64,000 nt of DNA from Utricularia gibba (lineage: Eukaryota > Streptophyta > Magnoliopsida > Lamiales > Lentibulariaceae): positions 5,107,001 to 5,171,000 of the forward strand of contig NEEC01000002.1 in the NCBI GenBank assembly GCA_002189035.1. The letters run 5' to 3'. The notes under the pieces are model-generated. The model had not been told where the DNA came from and searched no databases. It saw nothing but the letters and a program-made list of their open reading frames with translations. Every line of letters starts with the position of its first letter. Position 1 is the first letter of the stretch. Below are positions 45,360-59,152 of this stretch, in pieces. The position numbers and the translations under genes were made by a program.

Positions 45360-45599
45360 TCTTAGAGAAGATTTGTACGAGGAAAACTAGTGAGCACACT
45401 TATACATCAAGGAAAAAAAGAAAAAAATATGTTGTCAGTTATGGTGAGAAAGAAGACTTTTTGTTATTTTATCTATTAGGCCACTAAGCCTACAAAAATC
45501 CTAGAAATTGATATTTAAGATGTCATGCCCTATGTTTGTTCTTATCTTATTTTCCCACATGGTCTATTGCATTAGGTTTTTATCTTTGGAAGGTTTACA
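45360..45599 (+). repeat. 3' LTR of the copia element, 240 bp
   Basis: It follows the purine tract GGGGGGAAG and begins TCTTAGAGAAGATTTG (the initial TG has become TC). It ends GGAAGGTTTACA before the target duplication ATGGC. It is clearly more diverged from its 5' partner than the nested Athila-like LTRs are from each other. Confidence 0.88.
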
Positions 45600-45769
45600 A
45601 TGGCGACCTCACAATAGGCACATGGGTAGCAATGACATGATGGGGGAGGGTGGTCACTAGTGACACACATTAGCCAATGGTGGTATTTGAGGTACAAAGT
45701 AGGGTATGATTATTCAAACTAGTTTTTCCATTTTGTAAAATAATATGATGGCAATTTTACAAGTGTACA

Positions 45770-46870
45770 TGAACTATTAAGGTAATAAAAAAATACTTAA
45801 TTCATATAAAATCGATTATTTTAGATTTTCTAAAAAATGTACATGTAAATAAATAATAATAAAACAAAAAGATGAGTATTAATCAATAGAAAATAATGAT
45901 TTTAGATCAATTTTGTACCAATGCAAAAGTTTGTTACTGCCTATGTATATAAACCTTAAATATTGATTTACTTATGTAAGTTTTAGTACATCACTTTAAA
46001 ATAGTGCTATTTATTAATCATTATAATATCGTTCCTTATTTAGTATAATTATATAATAAGAAATGAAACATATTATCACAATTATTTCAACTGTTATGAA
46101 AATAATTTTTTTTCCAAATTCAATTCTAAATACTATAAGCTACAATTCATATCTTTGTATACCAATTAAATCAAATGTACATTAACAAAATCAAAATTTC
46201 AATTTTGGATTCTCCCACATATTTTTTTATAGTAATCAATAATATTACATAAAACAAAATCAAAGCTTCAAATAAACATCAAGAAATACAATAATACAGC
46301 AATACACATGAATTTGCACAAGTACGATTGCATCATACATCCTTAGTTGGCAAGTATTTAAATGCATATAATTGATTTTAAATGTGAAAAATTTAAAAGT
46401 ATGAAAATTTAAAAATATGGTTAAAAGACGATTATAGTTGTTAAACCAGAAGAGTTTTTATATGAAAAAAGATTTAAATCTTTTACCAGACTTGATTTAC
46501 GGAATTAGATAAAATATTTTATCTAAATCTTTTAAGATTTTATTGAAATTTTCATGTGAACTTAAGATTTTTTATCAAATTTTCATTCTTTATGCAACTT
46601 GAGTTTTTTAAAAATCCAAAGTCATGCATTTTAAACAAATAAATCATTGGGTCTTAAATTTTTTTAAATTAAATTAAAAACATTATAAAGATTCATAAAA
46701 TATATTTTTCTCTTTAAAAAGATTAAATTACTTAAAGAATGCCAAATTAATAAAAACTAATGACAAAATGAAACATAAAGCAATTAAAAAGAATTTTAAA
46801 GGACAATAAAAAATTATATTTGGGATAACGCAAAATTGATTATCATAGTAGGGATTATCTTTTGCCAAAC
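45770..46870. repeat. Dispersed non-coding repeat X, copy 1
   Basis: This AT-rich stretch shares an ordered series of similar blocks with 56690-58450 and 63020-63890. Examples are the GAAGAGTTTTTATAT and AAAGATTTAAATCT block (46450-46480), ATGCAACTTGAG (46594), and CATAAAATATATTTTTCTC (46696), also seen near 63749. No coding capacity is visible. Its class is unknown. Confidence 0.5.
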
Positions 46871-47652
46871 TATTTATCGGAAGAATGGGAACTAATTTTA
46901 TAGGAACGGATTATAGCTGATTTTAAAAAAATGAGGATTTTTTTCAAGTTTGAAATAGTAATGATGATCAATAATATTTTAGAGACTAATTATATCATTT
47001 GAATAAAATTAATGCAATCATTTTGTATACATATTATTAAAAATTATATAATTAAATTATTATTAGTATTGTACAAAAAGTTTAATATAAGTTGATATAA
47101 TTTTTAATGATTCGAATTTATATATAATTATTTTTACATTGAAATTTATTTATTTATATTGTAATTTTTTCAAAAATACAATTGATAAAAAATCCTAGAT
47201 AGTAGAATCAATGTATGAATTGTCAAACTCGAGATATTATTGAAAGTTGCTTTTTGATTGTTTCCCTTAAGAAAGTGTTGGTTGAAAAAGAATAATAACA
47301 CACAAAAGCAAAGAATCAAATGATTGATAATTTAATGTTCTAAAAGTATTTTTTATCACTCGATTAATTAATTATCCTCAGAGTTTTGTAGTTCATAATG
47401 AAAATCAAAACTCCCTTTATAGAGTATGACAATATGATAAAATATAATCGAATTTGTAAAATTACAAAATGGATGAGATCTAATCACATTCCTAATGTTA
47501 AGTAAAATTAGGAAGTTGATTTTTGTCTTCCAAAACCAATTAATTATTGAATAAACTTACTTACTCCATCAATATATTAATTGAATGATACAACAGGAAT
47601 TTACATTGGATGGGATCGGTGAGAATGAAATGTACCAAAGTTGCTGGAAACG
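46871..47652. other. AT-rich intergenic DNA and 3' flank of the GLR gene
   Basis: No coding signal. The last part should hold the 3' UTR of the minus-strand receptor gene. Confidence 0.5.
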
Positions 47653-50657
<3,005 letters not shown>

Positions 50658-52197
50658 GCTTGAAGCAACACACAAAGCAATAAGCTCTTATCTACAACAT
50701 TTGTAGATGAGGATCTTACATTAGTTCATGCATTGAAAATGTATCACTCAGATGCTGTTCTCCAAATGGAAAAAGACACTTAGTGGAGCCGAATACTATG
50801 AGGCTGTATCGAAACCAAATAGAAAACACAAAAATGATAAAGACAAACATAAAAGTAGCCGACATTCAAATTTTAAAAAACAGCACAGCAACAAAAGGCA
50901 TCAGGTATACATTTAGTCAAAATAAACAGTGAGTTTCTGGTAACCACAAATGAGTACTAATCAAAAACTAAAGACAGAATAGTATTGCAATTTGGAGATT
51001 AACCATTTATGGGTATTTGGCAAACGCAAAAGCTTTACCAAACAGCCAACTTCTTCAAATAAGGAATGCAAAGAATTGGTGATAAGAACAAGAACAGTGT
51101 TTAATGGAAAATGGAAGCAAATTCATCAAACTCACCCAAAAAGAGAACGTTGAGGTCACTAGTTTGTAGTTCCTGATGTGCACGTCTTCCTCAACATTTC
51201 CTGTGTAACGATTCATTGGATAACCAAAATGAGGTATTAACCAAAAAAGTGAAAGACTTTGGGTGTATTGCTGCTTCTTTTCCCTTGTTTATCTCAATGT
51301 GGATGACAAGGGAAAACATATCAGAGCGAGCTTAGCCAGCACTTCATTGTGTGCTTCCCTCTCAGCTTTATCTTCGAGGCTGAGTTTTGTGCGTGACTGG
51401 AAAAGCAGAGCTTGCCTTTCTCTACATCTTCACAATTTTTTCGCACAGACTTTCATGCTCGAAAAACCAGATAAAAACATAGACCACTGTGGAACATTTT
51501 CCTCCACAAAAAAAACTTCTTATGTATCAGCAAAAACTCCAAAAGGGAGGAGGTTCACCCCAACAGAAGGAAGCTGCTAGGAGCCAAAGTGTGAAGATCA
51601 TCAGTAGCGTTCTTGGTATTCCACTAGAACTCACAAGTTCAGACTTCAGATTTTACTATCGCACTAAGTCCAACAGCTAGATCCAAGTGTAATGACTAGT
51701 TGGCCAGTTGTGCACCAATCATTCTAGCATGTGTTACAGAATTTATCCTCTTTTGTGTTATACATCCAAAGCTAAAAGATAAAGAAGCTTGACAATGTAA
51801 TAGTATACGTGAATTGGATTTTCATCGATATTTGATAGTGTAAGCTAAAGATGCATTTTTTTTTCACTTGTTGTCTTTCAACGCTCTTCGAACTTCTTTT
51901 CAAGTGAATGCAACCCTTCGTTTTCTTTTTCAAGGAGAAGTGAACCAGCAGGAGGAGCAGCCACGTGTCAGATACGTGGAAGCGTCGGATGCCACACGCT
52001 CGAACCCAGCCGTCGGATACGTCGCAGTTTCTTTTTTATCCTCTTTTGTGGACGCCGCAATTGCATTGCATCGCGTTTGTGAATGGGAACGCAGATATTG
52101 TGATTATCATCACCTTCAATTTATTCATGAAGCTGAAATAAGAAGAAGATGAATTTGATTGCTGAGTGACCAAGAAGGATAATGTAGCGGAGAACCC
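50658..52197. promoter_or_regulatory. Shared intergenic region of a divergent gene pair
   Basis: About 1.5 kb separates the start codons of the minus-strand receptor gene and the plus-strand NYN gene, so both promoters lie here. Frames at 51263-51580 and 51868-52152 lack family motifs and are not credible genes. Confidence 0.6.
51961..51969 (+). promoter_or_regulatory. G-box/ABRE-like element upstream of the NYN gene
   Basis: CCACGTGTC contains the CACGTG core, with a second ACGTG core ten bases on (TACGTGG, 51973-51979). The pair lies 220-240 bp before the NYN start codon. bZIP factors of the ABF type and PIF/MYC bHLH factors are known to bind such sites. Function here is inference. Confidence 0.45.
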
Positions 52198-54081
52198 ATG
52201 AAACTCGTTACAACGCCGTTGTCGTCATCGCTCGCGTTGCGGTGCTGTAGCAGAAATTGCTACTCTAAGATTGTGGCGAAGAAGGATAAATCGTCCCACC
52301 CGCATTCGAATCAGGTGAAAAAATGCTTTCTTTGCCTTTCCCCATCTTTTGTGTGGCGCTGATTTGGTACTTGAACAGTGATATTGTGGTGTTGAGTGGT
52401 GTGAAGGCTTGCTTTGCTCTATTTAACTGATTTTCCATCTGATTCATGTAAATTTGATCCATTTCATCTGTGAAATTTGTTTGAAGCCAGTTTTCCCTTT
52501 AACCTCGAAGGTTGTTTTTTTCTCATAGGGTGCAGAGCCATCACCTCCACGAATTACATCGAATGTGAAGCAAAATTTGCAGTTCCTTAGATTATGGAAG
52601 GTTAACTTTCACTTAAAGTTATACGCTTTTGAGTCTTGGCAATCCTTCTTACACATTATTAACCTCATTAAGTTCATGAACTGTATAGGAGTTCCAGAAA
52701 AGAAAATGTAGCACTCCAAGACCTAGCACTAGTTACCGCAGGAAGAGGGCAGAGAAGGATGAGATGCCGGATGATACTGAGCTGTATCGTGATCCTACAC
52801 TGACTCTATACTAGTAATGCATTTTTCTTGGCGTACATGATTTTCCTGGTATATGGTTTTCTTCTTTCTCTGGAAAATCTCAAATGATATATGCATGATC
52901 GATTTGTTTGTTAGTACAAGCCAAGGTTTGGAGACTGTGAGTCCTGTTTTACTTGTTGATGGTTACAATGTGTGTGGCTATTGGGCGAAGTTGAAGAAAC
53001 ACTTCATGAGTGGTAGACTTGACATTGCTCGCCAGAAGCTTATCGATGAACTTATAACATTTAGCTCATTAAGAGGTCTGCAGCTTATCTTTCATTCATG
53101 ATCATAATTTCAGGAATTCCATATCTGCAATTATACTGGTTATCTTGGGGAAGGCCATTCATGAAATATCTGTGTTCATAGTTTCCCATTTGCAGAAGTT
53201 AAAGTAGTCGTCGTGTTTGATGCCATGATGTCTGGTCAACCAACACATAAGGAAAACTTTGCTGGGTAAATTTACCCTCCGACAACTTCCATTAAAGTTG
53301 ATTTCATTAGAATCATTTCTGTGCTTATGGTTTGACTCCGTCACGGTTGCGACTGATTTCCTTAACTTGCTTTGGTGCATCATGGTCTACTTATATTTTT
53401 ATGTTCTTTCAGAATTGATATAGTATTCACAGGGGAATCTTGTGCTGACTCGTGGATTGAAAAGGAGGTTAGAAATTTGTCTGAAATCTGCGTCTCATCT
53501 TGCAACGAAGTAAGGATTATTGGGGCTTGCAGGTGGTAGCACTGAGGGACGACGGCTGTCCAAAGGTTTGGGTGGTAACATCAGATCATAAGCAGCAACA
53601 TGCAGCTCATGGAGCAGTACGCTTCCCTCCACCTTCACTAGACTTACCAAGATGTATTTACTCTCCAGGTGATCTCACCTCTGAGGTTTCACGTTGTGCT
53701 TGTTTGTCTTTGCTGATGCAGGGAGCCTTCGTCTGGAGCTCAAGGGCATTGGTCTCCGAGGTAACAGCCAGCCATTAACAGGTGCCTGTGATGCATATAC
53801 CTTTTGCTGCGTTTCCTGAAACCAGAGTTGACAAATCCCACAGATCAAAGCCTCGCAAAAGGAAGTGGAGCAGATGATGCGGGAGCACAGGTATACATAC
53901 ATACCACCATCAAGACTGCCTTGTAGCTCCATCTCACTGCCATTTGTTTTTCCGATTCGATAGGTCGAGCTCGATGCAGGGGAGATTGTTGAAGCACAAT
54001 CTTGACTCAGAAGTGGTTGAAGCTCTCAAGGATTTGAAAGAAAAGCTGCTGTCTGAAAACGGCAGCTCTTCCTCTACATAA
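52198..54081 (+). CDS. YacP-like NYN-domain protein, probably organelle-targeted, 10 exons
   Basis: Exons: 52198-52314, 52529-52600, 52698-52813, 52915-53075, 53196-53265, 53413-53467, 53533-53616, 53722-53760, 53844-53890 and 53964-54081. All have GT-AG borders and the phases join without stops. The first 39 residues (MKLVTTPLSSSLALRCC...) are rich in S, T and basic residues, as in a chloroplast or mitochondrial transit peptide. The NYN domain starts at PVLLVDGYNVCGYWAKLKKH and carries the acidic residues expected of a PIN-like nuclease fold: Asp in VDGYNV, in VFDAMMSG, in CADSWIEKEV and in VWVVTSD. The C-terminus is helical and basic. Bacterial YacP/Rae1 is a ribosome-dependent mRNA endonuclease. 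An organellar RNA role here is inferred. Confidence 0.9.
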
Positions 54082-55247
54082 CCAAAAGGAGGAGGATCAT
54101 GTTCATTCCTTTGTTCTTGTTCCTGTGCATATATACCCCTTTTTTTCATTTCTAAATTCTAATTAAATTTTCTAAGGCTTTCTTTTTTTTTGTATAATTT
54201 AGTTACATAATTTAAATTAGATATAATGTATGAATTTAAATTTGAAATACAATAATAAATGAATTTAGATATATTAAATAAACACATATAAGGAAATTAA
54301 TATAAAATGCACCTTATTCTTTATTTTTTTGATCAAAACGTATATATATATGATTTAAATTATTAAATTAAATTAAATTAAATTAAATTGTGATTCAATT
54401 TAAAAAATGTTGTAATAATATTCATATTAAATAAAAAAAATATTTACAGCCAACTCATATCTGTCCCTTTTATTGATGTCCCTGACTGGAAATTATTTAT
54501 TGAGTGGCGTTGACCTGAGTCGACGACGTTCCTTGGGTTAAGAAAGGCCACCCCGGCAGTGCAGTGCCACACATGATGAGATGAATCTTGTGTTGGCAAG
54601 CAGGAAGGTGGATGTGCTGGGGAACGCAGGTTTCTGCAGACCATGGCGATGAGCTTCTCTAAAATCTTCTCTCTCATTCCTTGCCTTCTTCTTCTTCTGG
54701 TTTATCAAACTATTGACATTGTTGGAAGCTTGTTGAAATATCAGATCCCGGTCAAGAACACATCACAATGTTTTTTACCATCTTTTTGTTACAATTTCTA
54801 GTAGTTTCGTTGGAATGCGAATCACATATCATGAATTGAAGCGTGTTAGTATTATGAATGAGACTTTTAGGAAATCTCTGAAACTTCAATACTTTGGAAA
54901 AATTGAAAGTTTTTGATTCATGACACTTTGTATATACATGTGTTATATAATATCTCATTTCTGTTGATTCTAATATCATCGATTGAGATGAGCTCGTTGA
55001 ATGTTATAAGATGTATAATGTGATTTACACATGACTCAAACCTTTATTCTTCTTCATTTGGTGTGGTGTTTGTAAGAGTTCTGATCCAACATTTTTTTCT
55101 TCACAGCATCAAATAATTGCATCCGGGGGGTGAAAACCCTTGGTCAAGGTAAACATCGTTTTTTTTTTTTTTGTTGAATACAGAAGCTCTGGGCTAGAAA
55201 ATAAGGATGTATGCAGAAGATTAGCAGATTGAAAAGGCCTCTATTGT
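54082..55247. other. Intergenic DNA between NYN and membrane-protein genes
   Basis: The 3' UTR of the NYN gene should occupy the first 100-200 bp. A (TTAAA)n microsatellite lies at 54363-54389. A 52-codon frame at 54643-54801 starts with a signal-peptide-like sequence and is discussed as an observation. The last part overlaps the 3' flank of the minus-strand gene at 55248. Confidence 0.5.
54363..54389. repeat. (TTAAA)n microsatellite
   Basis: About five tandem copies of a 5-bp TTAAA/TAAAT unit. Confidence 0.85.
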
Positions 55248-55892
55248 TCATGCTTCCACAACAACAGCTTCTAGCTCAAAACTAACTTCATTTGCAGGCT
55301 GAGGGCGCCTGTCTGGCAGGATCTTCAGATTTGCTGAATCTTTTCTCACCCTGCGATGCACAGCATCATCGGTGGCCAAGATACCTTTGATCTGCCTTTT
55401 TGATGATCCGCGATAATGATTCGCTTTAATTTTCACTTTCGATGAACTGGTGTCGGGGAGCATAGAAGAGACGGCGATGGACACAACAAGCGTAACCGAA
55501 TCAGCGGCTGTCAGTGAATGGAATGTGATGAGACATGATTTCAGGTTCCTGGTATGAGTGGCTCTTGGGACATGAAGGGCGATCATCCAGATTGAGAAAT
55601 ACAAATAGATGAGCCCATATATTATCTGGACAACTCTGTTAGAAAGCCACCCTTTAGCTATCTTCCATTTGGCATGGAACCACCCTTCCTTGGAACCCCG
55701 CAACCGGCAACGTCGTTTGTGACGGCGGCTCAAGAACCGGTTTGATGGAGAGGGCGTAAACATACAGGCATAGGGGGCAGCCTTCACTAGAATGAACCAG
55801 AAGCTGGCTTGATCCATTTCACTACTGAAACTCCCGAGAGCAACACTCCCGCAAAAAAGGATCAAAGCTCCTAGGAGCCTCCTCCAACTCAT
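55248..55892 (-). CDS. Uncharacterised membrane protein, 214 aa
   Basis: The minus-strand frame is open from the ATG at 55892 (MSWRRLLGALILFCG) to 55248. Residues 6-22 form a hydrophobic segment suitable as signal or anchor, 31-45 are hydrophobic too, and 87-106 (VVQIIYGLIYLYFSIWMIAL) look like a transmembrane helix. A further hydrophobic run is at 132-145. Between them lies a strongly basic stretch (FLSRRHKRRCRLRGSKEGW, 53-71). The C-terminal 60 residues are charged. I do not recognise a family. Codon use is plausible and the frame is long for this AT-rich DNA, but introns or a different start cannot be excluded. The upstream region is tandemly duplicated (56027-58045). Confidence 0.5.
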   Translation of the reverse strand: MSWRRLLGALILFCGSVALGSFSSEMDQASFWFILVKAAPYACMFTPSPSNRFLSRRHKRRCRLRGSKEGWFHAKWKIAKGWLSNRVVQIIYGLIYLYFSIWMIALHVPRATHTRNLKSCLITFHSLTAADSVTLVVSIAVSSMLPDTSSSKVKIKANHYRGSSKRQIKGILATDDAVHRRVRKDSANLKILPDRRPQPANEVSFELEAVVVEA

Positions 55893-56026
55893 AGCCACAG
55901 CTGATTTGGTGTGGTTAGTTACTTTGGGTACAAGCAGAGCAGGCGGCGTCGCCCTAAGAACTTGGAAGAGAATGCGAATTTAAGACCTAAGGCCGAGGCT
56001 TCGCCGCTGGGAGGCTGATGATGAGG

Positions 56027-58045
56027 GCCGAGGTGCTGATTGTTGCTCTATCGTGTGGCATTCTTCATACCAAAGAGGTGGGTTGCGGCTCTTGCTATTG
56101 AAGGAAAAAAAGAAGAAGACGAAGAAAAGGAGATGGGGTGCCCGCTGGTGACTACAAAACGGGAAGGAAAGAGGTGGGGGTGGCTGAGGGCAGGAACAAT
56201 GTATGAGATGCCAATCTGCATTCTGCACCCCACACACCTGCAATAGTTACTGGTCTTGCGAAAATGTGTGGAGTAGTGACACCAAAAGGGCATTATTGGA
56301 ACATCAATGACGCACGACTTGTTTCCTATTTTTTGTTTGTTCACACCAAGGAAATGCTTGCTAAGTCGCTTTTTGTTGCCTTGTGAATTAGTTGTGCAAA
56401 CTTTGTTGGAAGATAAATATATGCCGGCTGAGTTTTCAAAGTCATCCTTTCCAGTAGTAAAGTATTAGCTGATGGCTGATGCCCTTCTCCATGTCACCGG
56501 AGAACTGAGCTGAGCTGAGCTGAGCGGACGACATGTTTAGAATAATGGTGTTGGTGTGCCCTCCGCGGCAGCTTCATGGAAACACCCATGTAGGAGGCTT
56601 CATCCCTCCAGGCTCCATCACCATTTTTATAATGGATTGATGTGACTTATCCTTGCTCCTCCCAACTCCCAAACATAATGTTTTCATGTTCAAAAAGTGA
56701 TTATTTGTGAAAATATATTTTCCCGACTACAACACATCTAAAACTTAAAACACACAAAAATCACCAATTTTAATTTTGTACCATTGTTACTCCTCTAAAA
56801 AGCAACTTGTAGAATTGTTATTTTTTATGATAATTCTGTAAATACACAAAACTTATAATTAATAAATAAAAGTTGTCTTATAGCAAATTCATGTCAGATT
56901 TTTTTAAGACAGTAAAAGTAAATAAAAAATAAAATAAAAATAGGTGTAAAATAATATAAAATAATATCTTTGGATCAAGAATACATTAATATAGAACCTC
57001 AAAGCTGTTTGTACAATTTTTACAGATATTTTAAATTATTGCTCCTCGAAAAATGTTATAATACCGTACTTCATTTAATTTAGGCAACCTAGATGCTCAC
57101 AAACATGTTTAGGTCAATTATGTTCTGTCAATGATATTTGATTCAGTGTTTTGGATTTTTTCATATATCTTTAGGGTTCGTTGGTAATCAAGGGCCGGGA
57201 CCGGGGTGGTGATTGCTGCTCTATTGTGTCATACCAAAGAGGTGGGGTTGCCGGCTCTGAAAACAAAACAAAAAACAAAAAACAAAACGAAAGCACAAGC
57301 ACGGTGAGAAGAGAACTGGAACTGGCCTTCTGGATGAGTTGTGTGCAAACTTACAATAAATTTATGATGGCTGACTTTTCAACCTGATCCTCCCAGCCCA
57401 ATCATGTCAGCCTCAGCCATGTATCTAGATTTATAATTAGCCCTGCTGCGGGCTTGGCGGCAACTTCACGGAAAGTGCTTATCCCCCAGTTGCCACCACC
57501 ATTTTTATAATGGATTGATGTGCCATATTGTAAGACAATCAGAATCACTACTTTTCATTTTCAAAAACTCATTATTTTTCCCAACTACAACACATCTAAA
57601 ACTTGTAGGATTGCTATTTTTTATAATAATTCTTTAAGTACACAACATTGTAAGTAATAAATAAAAATTTAACTTACAATAAATTTATTTCCGATGTTTG
57701 CAAGACAAGCTAAAGTAAATAAATCAATAAATAAATAAAAATGGTGTAAAATAATATAAAATATTATCTTTGGACCAACGGTACATTCGTGTGGAAGCTC
57801 AAAATTGTTTGCATTATTTTCAGAGATATTTTAAATTTTGCTGCTAGAATTATTTCATTTTCCATGATAACTCATGTTTTTTTCCTCATATATGATTTTA
57901 ATTTATACAGTTTACATGCCCAAAGACATGCTTAGGTCAATTGTGCTTTGTCAATAATATTTGATTTAGTGTTTTTCCTTTTGTGCTTGAAATATGAATA
58001 TTTTGGATTTTTTCATATGTCTTTAGAATTCATTGTTAATCAAGG
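56027..58045. repeat. Diverged tandem duplication, two units of about 1.15 and 0.87 kb
   Basis: Unit 1 (about 56027-57180) and unit 2 (about 57181-58045) share an ordered series of blocks. These are ATTGTTGCTCTAT and ATTGCTGCTCTAT, then CATACCAAAGAGGTGGG, then TTTTTATAATGGATTGATGTG, then CGACTACAACACATCTAAAA, then TAAAATAATATAAAATA, then TTGGATTTTTTCATAT near each end. Unit 1 covers the presumed promoter of the membrane-protein gene. The AT-rich second half of each unit belongs to repeat X. Confidence 0.7.
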
Positions 58046-58450
58046 ACATGTGATAACATAAACAAAATCAAAACCTCAAAAAATATAGTAAAACATAATA
58101 TATGAATAAACTTTCGTAAGCATGACTTCATTATATATTGTTAGTTAGAAATACTCAAGCGCATATCTTTGACAATAAAAATATTTTAAAAAAATACAAA
58201 AAATATGAAAAGTGAAAAAAAAAAGACTGATAAAAAAATATCTTTAATAATTGAAAGGAAGAGGTTTTTATATAGAAAAGATTTAAATCTCTTGCTAGAT
58301 TTGATTGATGAGTTGGTATCAAATATTTATCTCTCAAAATTTGTAAGATTTTATTCAAATCTTTGTGCGGGCTTAAAATTTTGGATCAAATCTTTATTTT
58401 TCATGCAACTTGGGTCTTCTTATAAGTGTGAACTTGTAAGATTGAAGTAT
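56690..58450. repeat. Dispersed non-coding repeat X, copy 2 (partly duplicated)
   Basis: It shares with copy 1 the block GAAGAGGTTTTTATATAGAAAAG followed by ATTTAAATCTCTT (58258-58292) and CATGCAACTTGGG (58402). It shares with copy 3 a CATGATAACTCATGTTTTTT-like block (57862). The first part occurs twice because of the tandem duplication. Confidence 0.5.
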
Positions 58451-59147
58451 CTTAAGCAAATGTTAAAAGTATAACAAAATATAAAAGAGTAGTTTGCGAT
58501 AAGTGAGTGAAATATAAGCACACTTCATGTGAAAAAATGATACAAAATGGTGCTAGTTCCCCATACTTTAATAATAACTTATTTTTGAAGTTTTAAAAAA
58601 TATAATCTAAATCAATCATATCCCGAAAAGTGAAATTATCTTCCATTTAGACACTTCACATATGCTGTACTACATGTGCATTCACCAATCATGCATTCTC
58701 AACTCGTTGATATAGAATCCAGCATTGCATAAGAATGGTAGTGCTTGTCAATCAAATCTCTACGAAAATTTTAAATTTTATTTCTACAAAACCATATCTC
58801 AATAAATTAAATTGATAGCATTAACTATTTGTAAAATATAAAATAATTATCTTACTAAAATCAATTTTATTGCGTAAACCAAATAAAGAAACAAACAAAC
58901 TTGTTTTTTTTAGATAATGACAAACAAATTATATCTTGATAGTGAATCAAGATGACTGTTATGGGAATGCATAAAAAATGAAAACAAATCTTTTTAATTT
59001 CCCACCAAGTTTCTGTATTTTAAATTACTTGTAAATTTATTTTGAAAGAATTTTTTAATTTCATAAATTTTATCTCATCTAAATTTGAACTTTGCTGCAA
59101 TAAAAGATAGTTTGAATTAAAAACTAAAAATCAATACATTTCATATG
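58451..59147. other. AT-rich intergenic DNA
   Basis: No gene or recognisable element. Confidence 0.5.
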
Positions 59148-59152
59148 TTTTG

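Larger units (their letters stand above)
21062..45599 (+). mobile_element. Ty1/copia retrotransposon expanded by nested insertions (TSD ATGGC)
   Basis: Two diverged LTRs (21062-21317 and 45360-45599) bound the element, with perfect 5-bp duplications ATGGC at 21057-21061 and 45600-45604. A primer-binding site resembling the initiator tRNA-Met complement follows the left LTR, and a purine tract (GGGGGGAAG, 45351-45359) precedes the right one. Between them gag, protease, integrase, reverse transcriptase and RNase H remnants lie in copia order on the plus strand. They are separated by four insertions: 22342-32422, about 34217-36880, 37539-43296 and 43922-45291. Without these the copia would be about 5 kb, a normal size. 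All its genes carry stops. Confidence 0.93.

Noticed and set aside
51868-52152. 94-codon plus-strand frame upstream of the NYN gene
   Set aside because: No domain or signal; it lies in the promoter/leader of the NYN gene and is not joined to it in phase by any good splice pair I could see.
54444-54677. 77-codon minus-strand frame
   Set aside because: No family motif; it overlaps the short plus-strand frame and has low-information composition.
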